Shown: positions 11,641 through 25,316 of the stretch, one piece after another | Position numbering within the stretch: position 1 is the first letter of the stretch | Layout: every line of letters begins with the position of its first letter | NCBI GenBank assembly: GCA_013399895.1 | Contig: VXBA01003437.1 | Coordinates: forward strand, 487,105-551,104 | DNA from: Serilophus lunatus | Taxonomy: Eukaryota > Chordata > Aves > Passeriformes > Eurylaimidae | DNA: 64,000 nucleotides | Reading direction: 5' to 3' | Notes under the pieces: generated by a model | What the model was told of the DNA's origin: nothing | The model's database searches: none | Seen by the model: only the letters and a program-made list of their open reading frames with translations | Position numbers and translations under genes: made by a program

Positions 11641-14600
11641 TTAATCTTTAAAAGAAATACCAAATGAAGTCAGAAGTTGTTGGCAAAATTTGCACCAGGT
11701 CAACAAGTTTAGGAAGATCTAACATGGCTGTAAAATAAATGAACTGCTGGATCATGTCCAATTCAATTTCTGCAAGAAGTTGAATTTCAATAGACACATT
11801 CTTTGTATTATGCATCATAGGAGAACAGATTCTGTGGTACTAATCAAGAAATTGGGAAGAATTCATGTGATGGCTGACCTAGTCTAATTTCTGGGGAAGT
11901 AGTGCTAGAAAAACAGACTGGAATTTTTTTAAGGAGGTGGAAGTAGTTTTGCTATGAATGTGTGGGGAACACTTCTGCAGAAGTTAGCAAATGGATGTGC
12001 ACACTGAAGCTTTGTTCTTCAAAGTTTCCCTTTGAGCATCTTTTCATTCCGACTGTGTGTTGTGCACTTGTATGAAGTAATGACAGAGAAAGTCACTTTC
12101 CTTTGAGGGATCCAAGGTATTTGCTAGTGGTAGAAACAATTATTAATGAACTCAGTTTGTGTTTTAAAGTGGGATGATGAAATAGCTGTCAGTACGGTTT
12201 GGGGGATGTGGGGAATGCTGTGTATTCCTTGTGTTATTTGATTTTTATTCACCAATTACTAAAGAAAAATGTTAAATACAGTTCACTTACTAATGCTACT
12301 ACTGAAGATGCTTAAAGGTGTTTTTTAGGTGTTGAGGAGCTAGGGCTAAAAGGTGCTGTTGTGTTCCAACCTCACACAATTTTTGTAGTTTAACCTGCAA
12401 GAGATACCTAGTTCAGAAAGGTCCCCACTGTCACACATTGTCAACAAAGTCTTACCAAGCAATGACACAAGTAAATCTAAAAGGCCAAAAACCAACCACA
12501 ATACTCTTCTGCAAGACAGCAAGAGTGATTGAAACCGTTACCTTCCCTCAAAAAATATTGCAGGGTAATTGGAGACAGGAGAAGGGGATTTCTTCCTGAC
12601 CTCTGATGTTGAATTTAACCACTAAGCATGTGAATAGGACACAGCAGCCAGGCCATTGATAAATGCAAAATTACAAACTCCCAATACATTTTTCCATACA
12701 TCTTCTCTCTGGATGTGGTTACCATCAGCACCCTAAAGAAGGGCAAAACCAAGCAAAAAGAAGCTGGGAAAGAAAAACCAAGCAAAATGATCGAAGAAAC
12801 AGAATAACTTGTTCTTGCTCACTACAGATTGTGAAAGTCAACATCTAGGATTATTATTCTATAAAAATAGAGTGTTTAAGCGTCCTCTCAACTCCTTTCA
12901 AAATCATGTCCAACAGATAGACAGGGATTTGCATCACACTGTCCCCAGAAATTGTTCTGCTTAGCTGAGCGGTTACTGTGCAGTCTTTTCCACACAAACT
13001 ACTACTGTTTTTTTAAATGGTTTGGTTCCTTGGCAGTGTATTCTTCTAACTTCTGTTTTTAAGTATTTTGTGATCAATTGGAGTCCACTTTTTCTAGGTC
13101 AATGGAAGATCACTTAACCTGCAACCCATTTTCTATCATGGGTCAAGACTGTCATCCTCTCCATTTAGTCAGCTACTAGATTTCCCTTTTCTGCAAAGAA
13201 ATAAACAGGAGGGTTTGCACTTGGAACTGCTTTAATTCTTCACTTCAGGATATTAATGCCGCCCTGTCCAAATGCAGCGTTATTTCCATGCCTTCTCCCC
13301 TCTCTGTTGCATGCTTTCCCCACCACAATGTATTTGCTCTTTGCTGTCTCATGTTCCGTTTGTGGAAAGCTGCCTGTCTGCCTAGAGCTATATCCTGCTT
13401 TATTTCCATACTCCCGAAGTATCTCCTTTAGCAGCATTTCCCAGTGGGGGAGGCAATCAGTGGGAAAAGCTCCATGAAGCAGGAATAGGGATCTGCACTA
13501 CTTTGACTCAGGACAGCCAAGTTGCAGCTGAGAAGAGGAAGAGCACAACTGGTAAAATCACCTGGGGGCAGGATGTGGCTCAATGTAACTTGGGAAATGC
13601 TGCCCTGTGACCGCTGCCCTGCCTACTCTGGTCTCCTCTCAGTGGAGTGAGCTGGCCTGGTTCTGCTCCTAGATATACTTACAGGACCCTCAGCTTCTCA
13701 TTTCTGCCTCTGTCTTTATTTTGTTGTTGTTGACTATTCAGTCTGAAACACAAATTACAACCCTCAAGGAGCCTTACAGGCATGTCTTTTGCTCCCCTTC
13801 CTGCTCAAGAAATTATGATGGTTCATACCATACTGTTGTTTAGAAGTTTCTGCTGGAGTGGCTGGAAAAAACAATTTGTAGCTCACTACCCAAAAGGATG
13901 CTACTTGCATGTGAAGTATAACTGAGACACACATACTAAAATAAAGGGAATTAAATCTTATGCTTCTAGAATTGTGAAGAGTTTATTTTTTATTGCAGCC
14001 TGTACCAGTTGCATAGCAGTGAATGAGAAAGGGGAAGGATCAATTCAGCCTTCCTCTCAGGAGCATTGTTATTAGGACAATAGAGATGGCCTATAGAGTA
14101 AGCAGGTTGTTCTTGTAGCACTCACATTAGCATGTGCTTCTCTGAAAAGCCTGCAACAAAAGTGTTATGAAATGGAAGAATGCATGATGAGTTGGGTTTC
14201 TTCCAGCTTCACCTTCCTCTTAGCTCCTGCCTACTGCCTTGTAAAAGTTACTCCAAAGCTAATGAGTCTTCCAGGCATTTTGTACTGAATTCTATTTATA
14301 GAATGCTCTTCTGGGGGCATATGAGGGAATTCTTTTGCATCCTAGGCATGAGGAAGTGTTTCAGTACTCAGGTATGAAACAATGACTCCTTCCTTCCTCA
14401 GCTGATGAGCATCACTGGTAGAATGAGGTAGGGGAAGAAAACACTGAAACACTGCTTTTGTGCCTTCTGGAGTTTCCCATGGATTTCCCTTCAACAGTAT
14501 TGCTGATTCTGCTGAGGTTGCTGTACTTAACAGGAGACCTAAACATCAGGGATTACACTATCCCTTGTCATTTGTGTGACTTTTTTTGCAAGCACTTGAT

Positions 14601-15854
14601 TTTTTCTTTCCTGCTTCTTGACTTCACCCAACTCCTCAAGACCCAAGTGTTGCCTCTGGTGCTTTTGGTTGGCAGGGGAAATGCTTGTTTAAAGGTGTTA
14701 ATTTTTAAATGCATGATCCTCGTGCCTTGCATCTCAGTGTTATGAGAACTGTGAATTAAGATACATCTAAGCAAACATGCAGTTTGTGTAATTTGTGTAC
14801 ACAGTTACCCTGAATAAACCACCAACTTTTTCAAAATCAAGAAAAACTGATAGTGTTGCTCAGTGGAAATTTGCCAGTGGTTTGGACTGTCACACAAAAC
14901 TGATTTGTAGGCTAGGACTCCTTGTTAAATTTATTCAAACTTATACAAAAAGCTAGTAGCTTTCTTCTCAAGGTGTACTTAAGAAATGCTGTCCTACTAG
15001 GAGAAGCAAATCCTGTTTATCTCACTTTTGGTCTGTTCTTGTAGTTTCTCTGATGTATCCCTACATCTTAAGTTCCCAACTGAGTCTTCCTCTAGGAAGG
15101 AAGAAATCACAAGTGGGAGCCCTCCCTCCATACCATGATAAGATGTCATCTGTCTTTCAGGTAACTGTTATACAGGTTTATTTTAAAATCCGCTGTTACA
15201 GTTTCCCCTGATGTTACAGTAGAATTCAGATGTGGAAATTCTTTTGTATTCAGGTTAAGGAGTGCATTTCAGAATTTTGCAGCTGCTGCATTGACAAGTG
15301 TTTTCATGATGCTTGTTCTGCAACAACGTTCCCAAAGAACTCCCCTCCCAGATAAGGTCTTTGCTGTGGAGAAATATTCATGTTAATTGGCAACAACTAT
15401 TCTCTGATTCACAGCCATCTGTAATTCAAGTAAATTTTCTCTGTAGACGAGTCTAAACGTGTATCAGAATCGCTCTAAAACCCATCTAAGTTCCTCACAG
15501 AAGTGTTTCCGAAGCAGTCACCTTTGGCAGTCCTTGTCCTCCCCAGTCAGTCAGAAGTGGCAGCTCAGGGCGCTTGTCTGTGTTTCACTCAGTCTATGTC
15601 AGGCTGCTGGAGTTTTTTTAAGAATGGAAGAGTCAGCAAATTTGACATGCAGTTGGCTGAACGTTGCTTTGGTTTTTTTAAAACTACATAAAGCTTTTGG
15701 CATGTAACAGCAATTAGCTAGGTGCTGATCAGTGGAGTGTGCTGCTGCCCAGTAAATACAATGGCACGTGGCCGGACACGTCCTTGAGTGACACTTCATT
15801 GTCTATGACAAAGCTCATAGGTTTTCCTTTGCAAGCAGAGGAAACAGAAGAAAT

Positions 15855-15910
15855 ACATGTATATATAGAATAGATGTATATATAAATATATATATATATA
15901 CAGACATACA
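15855..15910. repeat. TA-rich microsatellite
   Basis: Interrupted (TA)n with a pure run near its right end, flanked by CATGTATATATA and ACAGACATAC. It is probably length-variable between individuals. Confidence 0.85.
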
Positions 15911-16130
15911 TGTTCCAGAGAATCCTGAGAAGTAAAGTTTGAGGACCCCTGATCTAGTGCATGGTAATGGAAGGGCCCTTCAGTCTTGTTCTTTCTTGCT
16001 GCACCTACTCCTTCCATAGAGTTCACATGAACACTTGTGTGGACAACTTCTGTGTTCCTGCAAACTTTTCTTGTAATCCAAATTTTTCTTTGATTAAATC
16101 TCATTTACAGCCATAGTACTATGGTATTTT

Positions 16131-16212
16131 ATAGAATCATAGAATGGTTTCAGTTGGAAGGGATCTTAAAGATCATCTAGCTTCAAACTCTCTGCTGTAG
16201 GCAGGGACACCT
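16131..16212 (-). mobile_element. CR1 LINE 3'-end fragment
   Basis: Starts with two degenerate octamers (ATAGAATCATAGAATGG), then TTGGAAGGGATCTTAAAGATCATCT-like sequence and GGCAGGGACACC. This is the reverse complement of a CR1 3' terminus, which ends in ATTCTATG-type octamers. It is about 80 bp, so a heavily 5'-truncated copy in - orientation. Confidence 0.9.
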
Positions 16213-19200
16213 TTTTTTTAAAGTGAATTTTGAAGTAGCTCTAAAGGTGTATAATGGTGCATTTCAATCTCTGGTTTTCAAGGGATCTTGACACAGTAAT
16301 TTAGCTGATGATGTCTGTTTGTCCAGGTAATTGCAGTCTACCATCATTCTCTGCATGTTCTGAGTTTGGAAGAAATTACTGTAACAAATTTGTAGTCATA
16401 ATTTTACTGAGATATGTATTTAATCTGGTTAGCACAAAAATAATTGTCTAGTTTTTTAGTAATTTGACACTCAGATCAATTCTTATTGACTAGTTGAAAA
16501 CTTACTGACTTTGTGATATTGAATCTGTAATGCAGAGAGGCTTTCAAACATGGTGTTGTGACAATTTCTTTTACAGGCTGCTGTAAGCCCAAGTGCTTTA
16601 TATGACTTTGAAATACACTATCATGAGCGTTGTAGAAGGAGGATTGCTTCTCTGGCTTTGATAACTTGCTGCTAGCATATGCAATCAGACATATATATTG
16701 TATAATTAATGTAATTTGGTTATGCTGCAGTTTGCTGTTCTTAGCTATGTATCATTGTGTCTGTCTGGAATTAAGTAACTAAATATTAACAGTGGGAACT
16801 GGTTTGGTAGAATATTCACAGACAGATTAGCGAAGCCCAGTTCTGCCTTGCAGTGATATAATTGATAGCCAATGAGAAAAGTAATGTTGTTTAAATTTTT
16901 AATTTAAACCAGATCTCATGTTTGAGATGTTACAGGAATTAATGCAAGCAAGAAGTTTGGAACTGTCAGCAGCTAAAAGAAACTGAGGGAGTGCAAGAAA
17001 TGTGAGTGATGCCTAAATAGTGAAAACACCCCAAGCTATATAAAAATGTTTCTCTGCTGAGCCTAACTTTTAGTTGGCAAATAAATATTATTCAAGCCTA
17101 AATACGTGGAGGTTTTAGAATACCGAGAGCAAATTACTAAACTTGCAACCACACAGATCCTCACTGAACAGTGGCAAACACGAGAATCCATGGAGATTTG
17201 AGATAATTCTCGTAAGTTTGCATCAGGATCTGGTGCCGATTACATGAGCACACATTATCGTTTTTCCAACATGGTATCTCTGAAAACCCAACGTACAGTT
17301 TTGAGTACTCTGAAAAACATCATCCCTCAATATTTCACAATGTGCATTCAAATCATGTTCTGGATTTCTCAGTTTCCCATCTGTACCATAGAAATTATAC
17401 TTCTTCACAAAGGTCCTCTGAAGAGTAATTGAAGCTTGCAAAGGTGCCACAGTGATTTGCAAATGTTGCTATAGTGATTTGCCAGAGAAAAGTCAAAATG
17501 AGGAACAGTCCCCCTGCATTTGGAGCAAAGTGTGCATAAACAAATATAGGACAATACAAAAAAAAAAAGGAATAGAACTGCTGCTTATTTTTAGCATCCT
17601 CCCATCAAATGAAATGTGGCAGCAATCCTCTGGGGAAAAAAATAGTAGATATTTATTTTGAATGAGACTCGTCCCACAGTTACTTTTCATCCTCAGTTCT
17701 GAGTTCATCTGCCCTCAAATCATAGGATGTATTCCCAGGAATAGAATCAGTATATATGTAGTTTGGAGACACTAGTGCTTCCAGAATTGACTGTACTGTG
17801 CAGCAACAAGAGATAGTTTAATCTGCCTCTGGCTTAACATGTCCAGAGGTAATTAAGTCTCTTAACAGTTGCTGTCAAAGGGAAGATGAAAAGCAGCATC
17901 TATCATAGCTGTGGGAGTCTGGGTATTCCTGCTCTTTTCCCTCTCTAAAAACGGGATTGTGTGTTTGTGGAGAGGAACAACTTGAAGAAGAACACACCCT
18001 TATAAAGTAGACCAGAAGAATGAATCTGTTACCTAAAACGAATTTATGTATACCCTAAGAACCTGCTAGCTGTTTGGAGTATACTTCTGGCTCAACTTTA
18101 CTTAAAGAAATGAGTAGTTCACTGGAAAACAAGACTAAGTGGGAGATTTCAGCCCATAGCATCAGTAGAAGCACGCTGAGGACACATCTGCTGACCCCAG
18201 CTATCTGTAACAAGATCTCCCACCCCTGCACACCTCCAGCCCGTCAACAACGTGCCAGCCACAGTCCTGGGAGGTCACTTGCAGCACTGGCAGTTGTTGT
18301 GACACATGGAAGCACACGTGCCAGCACTGCCCCGTCTTGAGGGTGAGCTGAGGTGAGCAGACCCTGCCTTTCCTCTCCATCCCTGGGGGCCAAGGCAGCG
18401 CCTGCTTCCTCCCTCCCGTGGCATCACATGCTTTGTCGATGTGGACTCAGAGTTTGGAAAGGCTGGTGTGCCATCGAGACAAGGAGGGGATAAAAGACTT
18501 TTTTTAGTTTGTTTTCTAAATGTTTACAAATGTCACATATGCTTTGTGTAAACAGAGTTTAATATCAGCAAGCTGGTTGTGGCTGCCCCCCAGGCAGTTA
18601 GTTTGTAGATGAAGTTATAATTGCTGTAAGTGGGCTGGATGCGTGTCTGTGAAATTACTTCCATACAGGCTGTGCTGTTGGTGTCTCTCAGTCCATAGCC
18701 CCAGTTCAAGGCAAAGCAGAGAGCTGAGACCATGGAGTAATGAAACCCAGTGCTCATGTTGTCCCAGACCATTCCCTAGCTTCCCTTCACCTGTGAAGCT
18801 GCATGTGGAGCAGCTGTGGTGCTGTGCAGATGTGCATATTGTCTCGTGTATGTGCATGTGCCAGTGAACCCCCAGTCTGCAGAAATCTGCAGGTGGAAGC
18901 CGACTGCATGGCTTTGTGCAGAGTATGGGCGCTGTGCCCAATGTGCTGGAGGGCGTTGCACGTTCTCTGCTTGCACAGCACAGGTGAGCTGCGTGTGCCC
19001 AGCATGTGCCCAGCCAGCTCAGGTGCATGTTCATCGTGTTTCTGAAGGCCTGGCTTGCTAATCAGCAAAAGTCTTCAAAAGTCATCCTCTGACTTGTCTT
19101 CCTATAGATTTCCAGGTGCCTCAAAAGCTGGTATCTGCTTGTGGACAAAGCAGCATTCTGGGGCTTTGCTCCTACTATGTGAGCCAGTGGGACTTGAGTA

Positions 19201-22200
19201 GTGGGATAAAAGCTTCCCCTTTCCTTCGGTGACAGGAGTTTTAAGTGCCAGTAGCTAACAAACGTCTCTTCAGTTGTCAGGCTCAGGCCAAATTGATCCC
19301 TGGTGGTTTAATTGAAGCTTCATGGAAATGAGTCCTGTTAAAACACTGAGGTGAGTGAGGCAAAAAGCAGCATAAACAGGAGGACATAAGAGAGAAGTCT
19401 TTGTTCTTGTGTCCTCAGAGCAGCCCAGAGTGGTCTGGGAACAGTGTGGTGTCCCCAGCTAGGAAAACAGTACCTCTGTCTTTGAACTTCCCTGACCTTT
19501 CACGTTATTTCAGTCTCATTCTCTAGAGTTCAAGGTACTGGCTGTGCTTCAGGAATTTGCAAGCATAAACAATCCTCAGTGTGGCTGGCACTAGGATGAG
19601 ATGAAAAGGGAGTTGAGAAAGGATAAAACACATCCAAAAGCCAAACAAAAAGTGTACAGAGTTTGTAAACAAAGCATGTAGAGCTTCCCCAGTGCTGCCC
19701 AGAATGCCCACTTCCTTCCGTCCTCCCTCCCCTCCTGGGCCCAAGGCTCCTTCAAAGCCATAAAGGCCTTTTCTTATAACTTTAATACAGCATATAAATT
19801 AAGGAGGTTTTCACTTAAGCCAAGGTAACTAGTTAGTAGGAAATTCCTAAGTCCTTTCAGCAGCTGCTGGTTTTGATGCAAGTGGAGCTTTTCCACAGCC
19901 TGGCTGTTAATCTATTTTTTCAAGCTCTTCCTGTTCCTCCCATGCATGGTGATCCATGCTCTTCTGAGCTAGGCTGAGAGCTGGTGACACACTGCTGCTC
20001 AGCCATGCTCTGGGACTGCACATTTTTCATTTATATCTCTCCTTGAGTTCTAAAAAAAAAAAAAATAAATCTTTGGATTTTATGCTACTGAAGTATGTGC
20101 CATGTCATGAAAACTGGTGGCACCAAGTGAGAAGTCTGACTTGGGGAAACTCTCCCATCCTAATTCTGCTGATTTGTTTTCTCCTCTGCCTCTGGGATGA
20201 AGTTGTTATGCTGAATGTGATATAGACAAATTTAAATGTTCACAAAGGACTTCCAGGCCTCAGTTGCTAGCATGTTTTAGGACATGTCAGCAGTACCACC
20301 ATTCTGGCACTGAACTATCTGGAATGTGCTATAAGGAGAAGCATCAAAGCACACAGGTGACCGTGTCTATGTGTTCTGTGCAGGATATTTTGTGCAAAGT
20401 CAGTCTCCCTTGTTCTGGTGCAGCTGTATACCCAGTAGACTCTCTTTCTTTCCCTTGCTTTTTTCCCCTCCAATCTTCCCTGGTAGCAGCAGCAGCAGAA
20501 CAGGCTGTTACCAAGCCAGACATGGTTTCTGGACACATCCACTCTGTATTCAGTGTGCACGAAGTGCCTCTGCTGCAGAGGGGAGTGCTGGCCAGAGTGC
20601 AGGCTTTGCAGGCTGCACAACAGAAGAGCACCAGCTGCTCTTGCTTGCACCGGCTGGTCAGCACGTGTATAGCTGCAGAGGCTGACCTGGAGTGGCAATA
20701 AGCATTCTTTGGGATTTTATCTTTTGCTATTCCTCTGCCTGTGAAACATCTGTAGGTAATTAAATCCACATTTCAGCCTGTTTCTTGGGTGGCAAGCAGA
20801 CACATATGGAACAACACATGTGCTACGTACAACCAGATGCAGCTCCTGTAGCAGCTGTTAAGTCCAGCACGTGCCATGCCTTGTGACTTGCAGGATGGCT
20901 GCAAGCCTCTCCCCACCTCACACTGCAGAGACCCAGGGACCCTCTCGAGCCTGTGGGTATGCATGCACAGCTGTGCCTGTCCTCTCCAGCTCCTCTTGGA
21001 CTGAAATCCCTCACTGACTCCTCTGTAGCCTTCAAAGTCTGTGCTTACCCACGTCCATGATGTTCAAATGTACATTTTTCCTCAGGGAAACTCAACAAAG
21101 CCGTTGGGTGCTTTTGCACCCATCTGAGGAATGCTGGTCTGTTCCCTTCTCCTATCACCTCCCTCTCTGAGCTGCATGCCTTTATTGTCATCAATCACAA
21201 ATATGAGTTTGGTCTCACTAATTTTCTGACCTGGCATCTCATCTAGAGAATTACACCAAGCACAGGTAAGTTCACACTTCAGTGGTGCCATGTTTAAACT
21301 ACATGTTTACTAAAGTTAGAATCACTTTGATAGACCTGTGTGATCTCTTCCGTTCTCAGCATTGTAACTTGAAACTGAGATGATACTGTAGCATCTAAGA
21401 ACCAGAGACTTTTTCTCTTGATTTTGTCTTCTCTGAATCCTTTTCACATTGCTGAGTTGCTTTATTCTTTCTCCTGCCCTATTAAGGACCGTGTGCACTT
21501 AGGAGTGCTTTATACATATGAAATTCAGGGCTGGATTAACTGTTGTCATCTACTTTGTTTAGCTAGGTTGTGCCACTGCAAAGCAGCTGGGTAGGTCCTG
21601 TCTTAATGTACTCAAGGAAACGGTGACTCAGGCCTATGTTCCAAGGCTGTGTAAGAACTGCTGAACAGGAAAATAGAAAAGGCTGAAGACAAAATTGAAA
21701 TCATGTGATTATGCTGATTTTAGACTTGGGAATTGTGATTGATAGTGCGTATAAATGTTGCAATTATTTCTAATGGGAGGTGCCCTGATAGGCACAAGCT
21801 TGTCATAGAGAAGTCAGGGAAAACTGAACATGCAAGAGGAAGCTGCTAGATAGAGAAGCATCTCTAGAAGTATCTGGCAGTACCTTACAAATGAAGGCAG
21901 TTGTGCCACCCTCTGACAAGGGTGAGTGCTCTTTCCCAGACCAGCTGTCAGGCCGGTGGCAGAGCTGCCAGAAGCTGGAGCTACACCTGCAGCCAGCTGT
22001 TTCATCTGGGCTGGCAAGTCATGGTACGGAGAGAGGAAACCTCTAGTGAAACATATCTGGGGTAAGACACTGTATGTCACCATTGACCTGGTACTCCTGG
22101 GTGCCATGGTTGCAAGACTGCCTCCAAGCAGCTGTTGTCTTCCTCACATTCAGTTCGTCAGGAGCAAGTGACTGTGGTCTCCTGTCTTTAAGTATCAAAC

Positions 22201-24404
22201 GTAATCTGGGCATGTAGCAAATGTTGCACTGTGCTGCCTCTCCTCACTCACATGGTCAAAGTTCAAATCTAGAATGTTAACTTTTTAAATTCATCAACTT
22301 GCAGGACAAAATAAAAGCCTCAGGAGAAAGAAATTACATGACACCTCATTGCCTTACTGGCTTGAAGATGCAGTGACAGGTTGATAGCAGCAAGCTGTCA
22401 TATTCATCATCTCAGATTAAGAAAAGGAGGTCCTTTATTTGGAAGCCTCCTGTAATGAACTCCTTGGGAAGAAAAAGGTGCTTCAAATGCTGAAGTTTTT
22501 CAGGGTAGAAAAAACAGCAGCTGAAGGAACATTACTAGCACTGCTGGATTATTCACAAGCACTCATTACTTGTCTTTTGCCAGAGAAGTGAAAAGTCATG
22601 GGCCCAACTCAGTCTAGGCAGGACAAAGCAAGGGGCTCTCCCTGTGCACTGGCAATGCAGGTTGCTCAGTGTGCACCTGTATCAATTCTTGTCAGTGGTG
22701 TTCTTGTGCCTTTAAAAATTTGAAAGGTATGAAAAGGTTTTTGTTTTATCTGAAGCTATTTTGGAATCTGACCCCAGTATTGTACTAGTAAGGGAGTGAT
22801 TCCCTGCAGATAAGTTGAACTTTTAACCCTTTGATTTTCCAGCTGGGGCATACCCCCGCCCCTCAGTATGTGCAGCTGCTCAGTTGAAGCAAAAACCTCC
22901 ACAGAAGACTGCACGTGTAGTTTTCACTAGTCTTTTATCCCTAAAAATGCAACTTCATATAATTAGTCTTGAGGCATCTGGTAACTAGAGGAATGGGAAT
23001 GTACCCCTGTAGACAGCACATGGTACACAAGGCAGAAAAGAAATAACTGTTCTTTACTGCAGTCAGCAGATCTGGCTGCAGCAACAGTTTCTTGTCCTTC
23101 CACTATTCTTGGAAACGGCAATACCGAGTACACTCGGAATGAAAATCCTTTGACCTGCCAAGGAAGAATCACGTTTCTGTGCCTACTCTGCAGAGTCAGG
23201 AGGGCTGGCCTGTGTCTGTTGTCAGCACCAGCACTCCAGAATCAACAAGAGCTGGAAGCTGAGAAGAGAAAGTTACTGAATCCTCTCTTCTCAAGGGGAA
23301 AGAGTTAATTTTCCAGTAGATCTAGCAGAGGCATGCTACTCGGCAGAAAGATGATTAAAAAAAACCAAAACCAACCAACAACTCAAAACAATCCATAGGA
23401 ACTACAGCAGCATTAGCAGTTAAGAATTTGTTTTTAAAAACAAATTCCCTTAAAAAAATCCAAAACAACTTATTTGTATTTTGTTTGAACTATAAGTTAA
23501 CGAGAACACCAAAGTACATAAGACTGTCAGTTTGTTTTATTACTGGGCACAGCACCGTACCACTTCATATACATACAAGCCACAGTAATACAAACAGACC
23601 CTAGTCTTTTTCATAAGTAAAAAACCACAAGGTATTTGGGAGGAGTGAACTGTCCCAGGGGTCAGCTCTCAAGAGCCACTTTGCTGCAGTTGCAGTAGCA
23701 GCAGTTTTTCTCACAAAATACTGTTTTTTCATGCTGTTAATATGTGAAGCTGAAAAGTCTGAGCTTGCAGCAGTGCCTCTGCTTAACATGACCAAGGCAG
23801 GTTCTTCAGCAGGTCGCAGGCTTACAAGTATGCTCAGTCATGGTCCTTTGCAGTCAAATGAAGTGTGCCAGACAGACACCCCTGTATGGAACTAGAACCC
23901 TCAAATACTTCTACAGACACCTATGTTATCCTGAAGCATCAGAGGTTTATCCAGTACAGGGCTAGTTAAAACACTCCTGCATCCTGACAGGCTTCCTGCA
24001 GGCAGCGCAGGCTTCCGACACAGGCAGGACCATTTCTTTCAGAGTCAGTTATGTCTGTAGCAGCACGAGCTCAGTGAAGCTTGGAAAAGAGCTTGTCATT
24101 AAAGCAGGCTGAGGTCCTCAGAAAAACAGAATGAAAACTAAAAGGCACAAATGCAAGGTTGAATGTGGGCTGCATACCACTGTGGCATGTGAGCAGTTGA
24201 GATACCCCTCCTAAGAGGAAATACAACACAAAATAAATATGACATTTTAGAAAATAAGTGCATTACTGTGATCCTTCACAACATAAATTAAGTAGGATGC
24301 ACAGGAGCCTAAAGAGGCCTGTTCACTTAATATTGCACAGAAGTCCTAAAATTTAGTGTCAGGTGATAGTGCTGGAGGTGGGACATGACAGGGGGAAAAA
24401 AAAA
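16213..24404. other. Intergenic, INO80-CHAC1 (right part)
   Basis: No supportable gene. The longest open frames (around 20264-20769) occur on both strands over the same bases, which argues for chance. A-rich runs occur at 20051-20070, 23349-23400 and 24395-24406. Confidence 0.6.
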
Positions 24405-24884
24405 AGGTTTTATTTGGCAGAACCTGCCAAAGTCTCCACCGCCACACAAACAGCTTTTTGCCAGTCTGAGGTAGAATAACATATATACTGCTTAAACTCA
24501 AGTCAAGTCCTGCTCAACTAGTCTTCCAATAAAAAAGAAAAAAGTGCATTGAATAAATGAGCCCCTTTCTTTTTTAAAGAAAGTGAGTGCTTCAGGTTTG
24601 ACTCCTGGAAGCAAGTCTTGCAGAGCAAAGTTTCAGGGAAGATCCCTTCTCTCCACTTGGAAAGCAGTGATGGCTAGCGTGATGCTACAGATAAGGAGTA
24701 TAACAGGTACTAATTGCAAGTTTTATAATAAGCATGTTTTTCTCTTCACTCCCTCCCTCCTCTGCTACTTGCTAATTCTCCCTTTATTCACTCAGCTGAG
24801 TATATTTTATCAGAGTTAAGATTGTCCCCACTGCTTTCTCCCAAATGTCCCTTCTACTGGAACCCTGCAAAAAAAATTCCAATT
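24405..24884 (-). other. CHAC1: Probable CHAC1 3' UTR
   Basis: Sequence downstream of the CHAC1 stop on the - strand. AATAAA occurs (as TTTATT on +) at 24783-24788, only about 100 nt past the stop, and at 24409-24414, where it is followed on the - strand by a ten-T run that would suit a downstream element. I favour the latter but cannot decide without transcript data. Confidence 0.4.
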
Positions 24885-25316
24885 TCAACCCTTAGACTTC
24901 TGAGGGAGACTTGCAGTTTCTTCTAGAGACTCCTCTGTGTAGTATAGACATGGGAGGATGGAAATAAGAGCCTCTTCGATGGAGAAAAGATGTTTATCCT
25001 CTGCTTGAGGGCAAAAGTAGCGCATAAAGTCTGCCAGTCTCAGCAAGTATTCAATGTTATGACCAGCACAACCACTTGAGACAATGATTTGAGCTGCAAT
25101 GTCTTCTTCAGATGCTGGACCAAGGTAAGAAGGGTTCTGGGGTGTTGCAATGTAAACAAGAGCCAGGATGGGTTCCTCTGCATCTTTCTCCTGAGGGTAG
25201 AACGTCACCAACTTAGTGTCATAGCCTCCCAGGACAGCTTCTCGCACGTTGAGATACTGGAGCGATGCAGCGATTTGTTCCCCACGGACTTCATAGGCTA
25301 CACCCCATGTGCTTGC
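24885..25316 (-). CDS. CHAC1: CHAC1 exon 3
   Basis: 144 codons including TGA at 24885-24887. It starts ASTWGVAYEVRGEQ after a CTTTCGCTTTTAG acceptor, carries LNVREAVLGGYDTK and the ATPQNPSYLGP and GHNIEYLLRLADFMRYF signatures, and ends LPQKSKG. Confidence 0.96.
   Translation of the reverse strand, partial: ASTWGVAYEVRGEQIAASLQYLNVREAVLGGYDTKLVTFYPQEKDAEEPILALVYIATPQNPSYLGPASEEDIAAQIIVSSGCAGHNIEYLLRLADFMRYFCPQAEDKHLFSIEEALISILPCLYYTEESLEETASLPQKSKG

Larger units (their letters stand above)
10966..16130. other. Intergenic, INO80-CHAC1 (left part)
   Basis: Non-coding sequence between two convergent genes. It contains two T-rich runs near 11326-11355, an AT-rich block at 11507-11640 and a TA microsatellite at 15855-15910. 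Short open frames are scattered on both strands and overlap each other without splice context; none resembles a known protein. Confidence 0.6.

Noticed and set aside
18533..19068. Cluster of frames on both strands with His/Cys-rich products
   Set aside because: Overlapping in several frames with no recognisable domain; the Cys/His content follows from TGT/GTG/CAC-rich sequence.
20264..20769. Overlapping frames of 104-145 codons on both strands
   Set aside because: Four frames open over the same bases indicate low stop density by chance. No splice sites, promoter or family motif.
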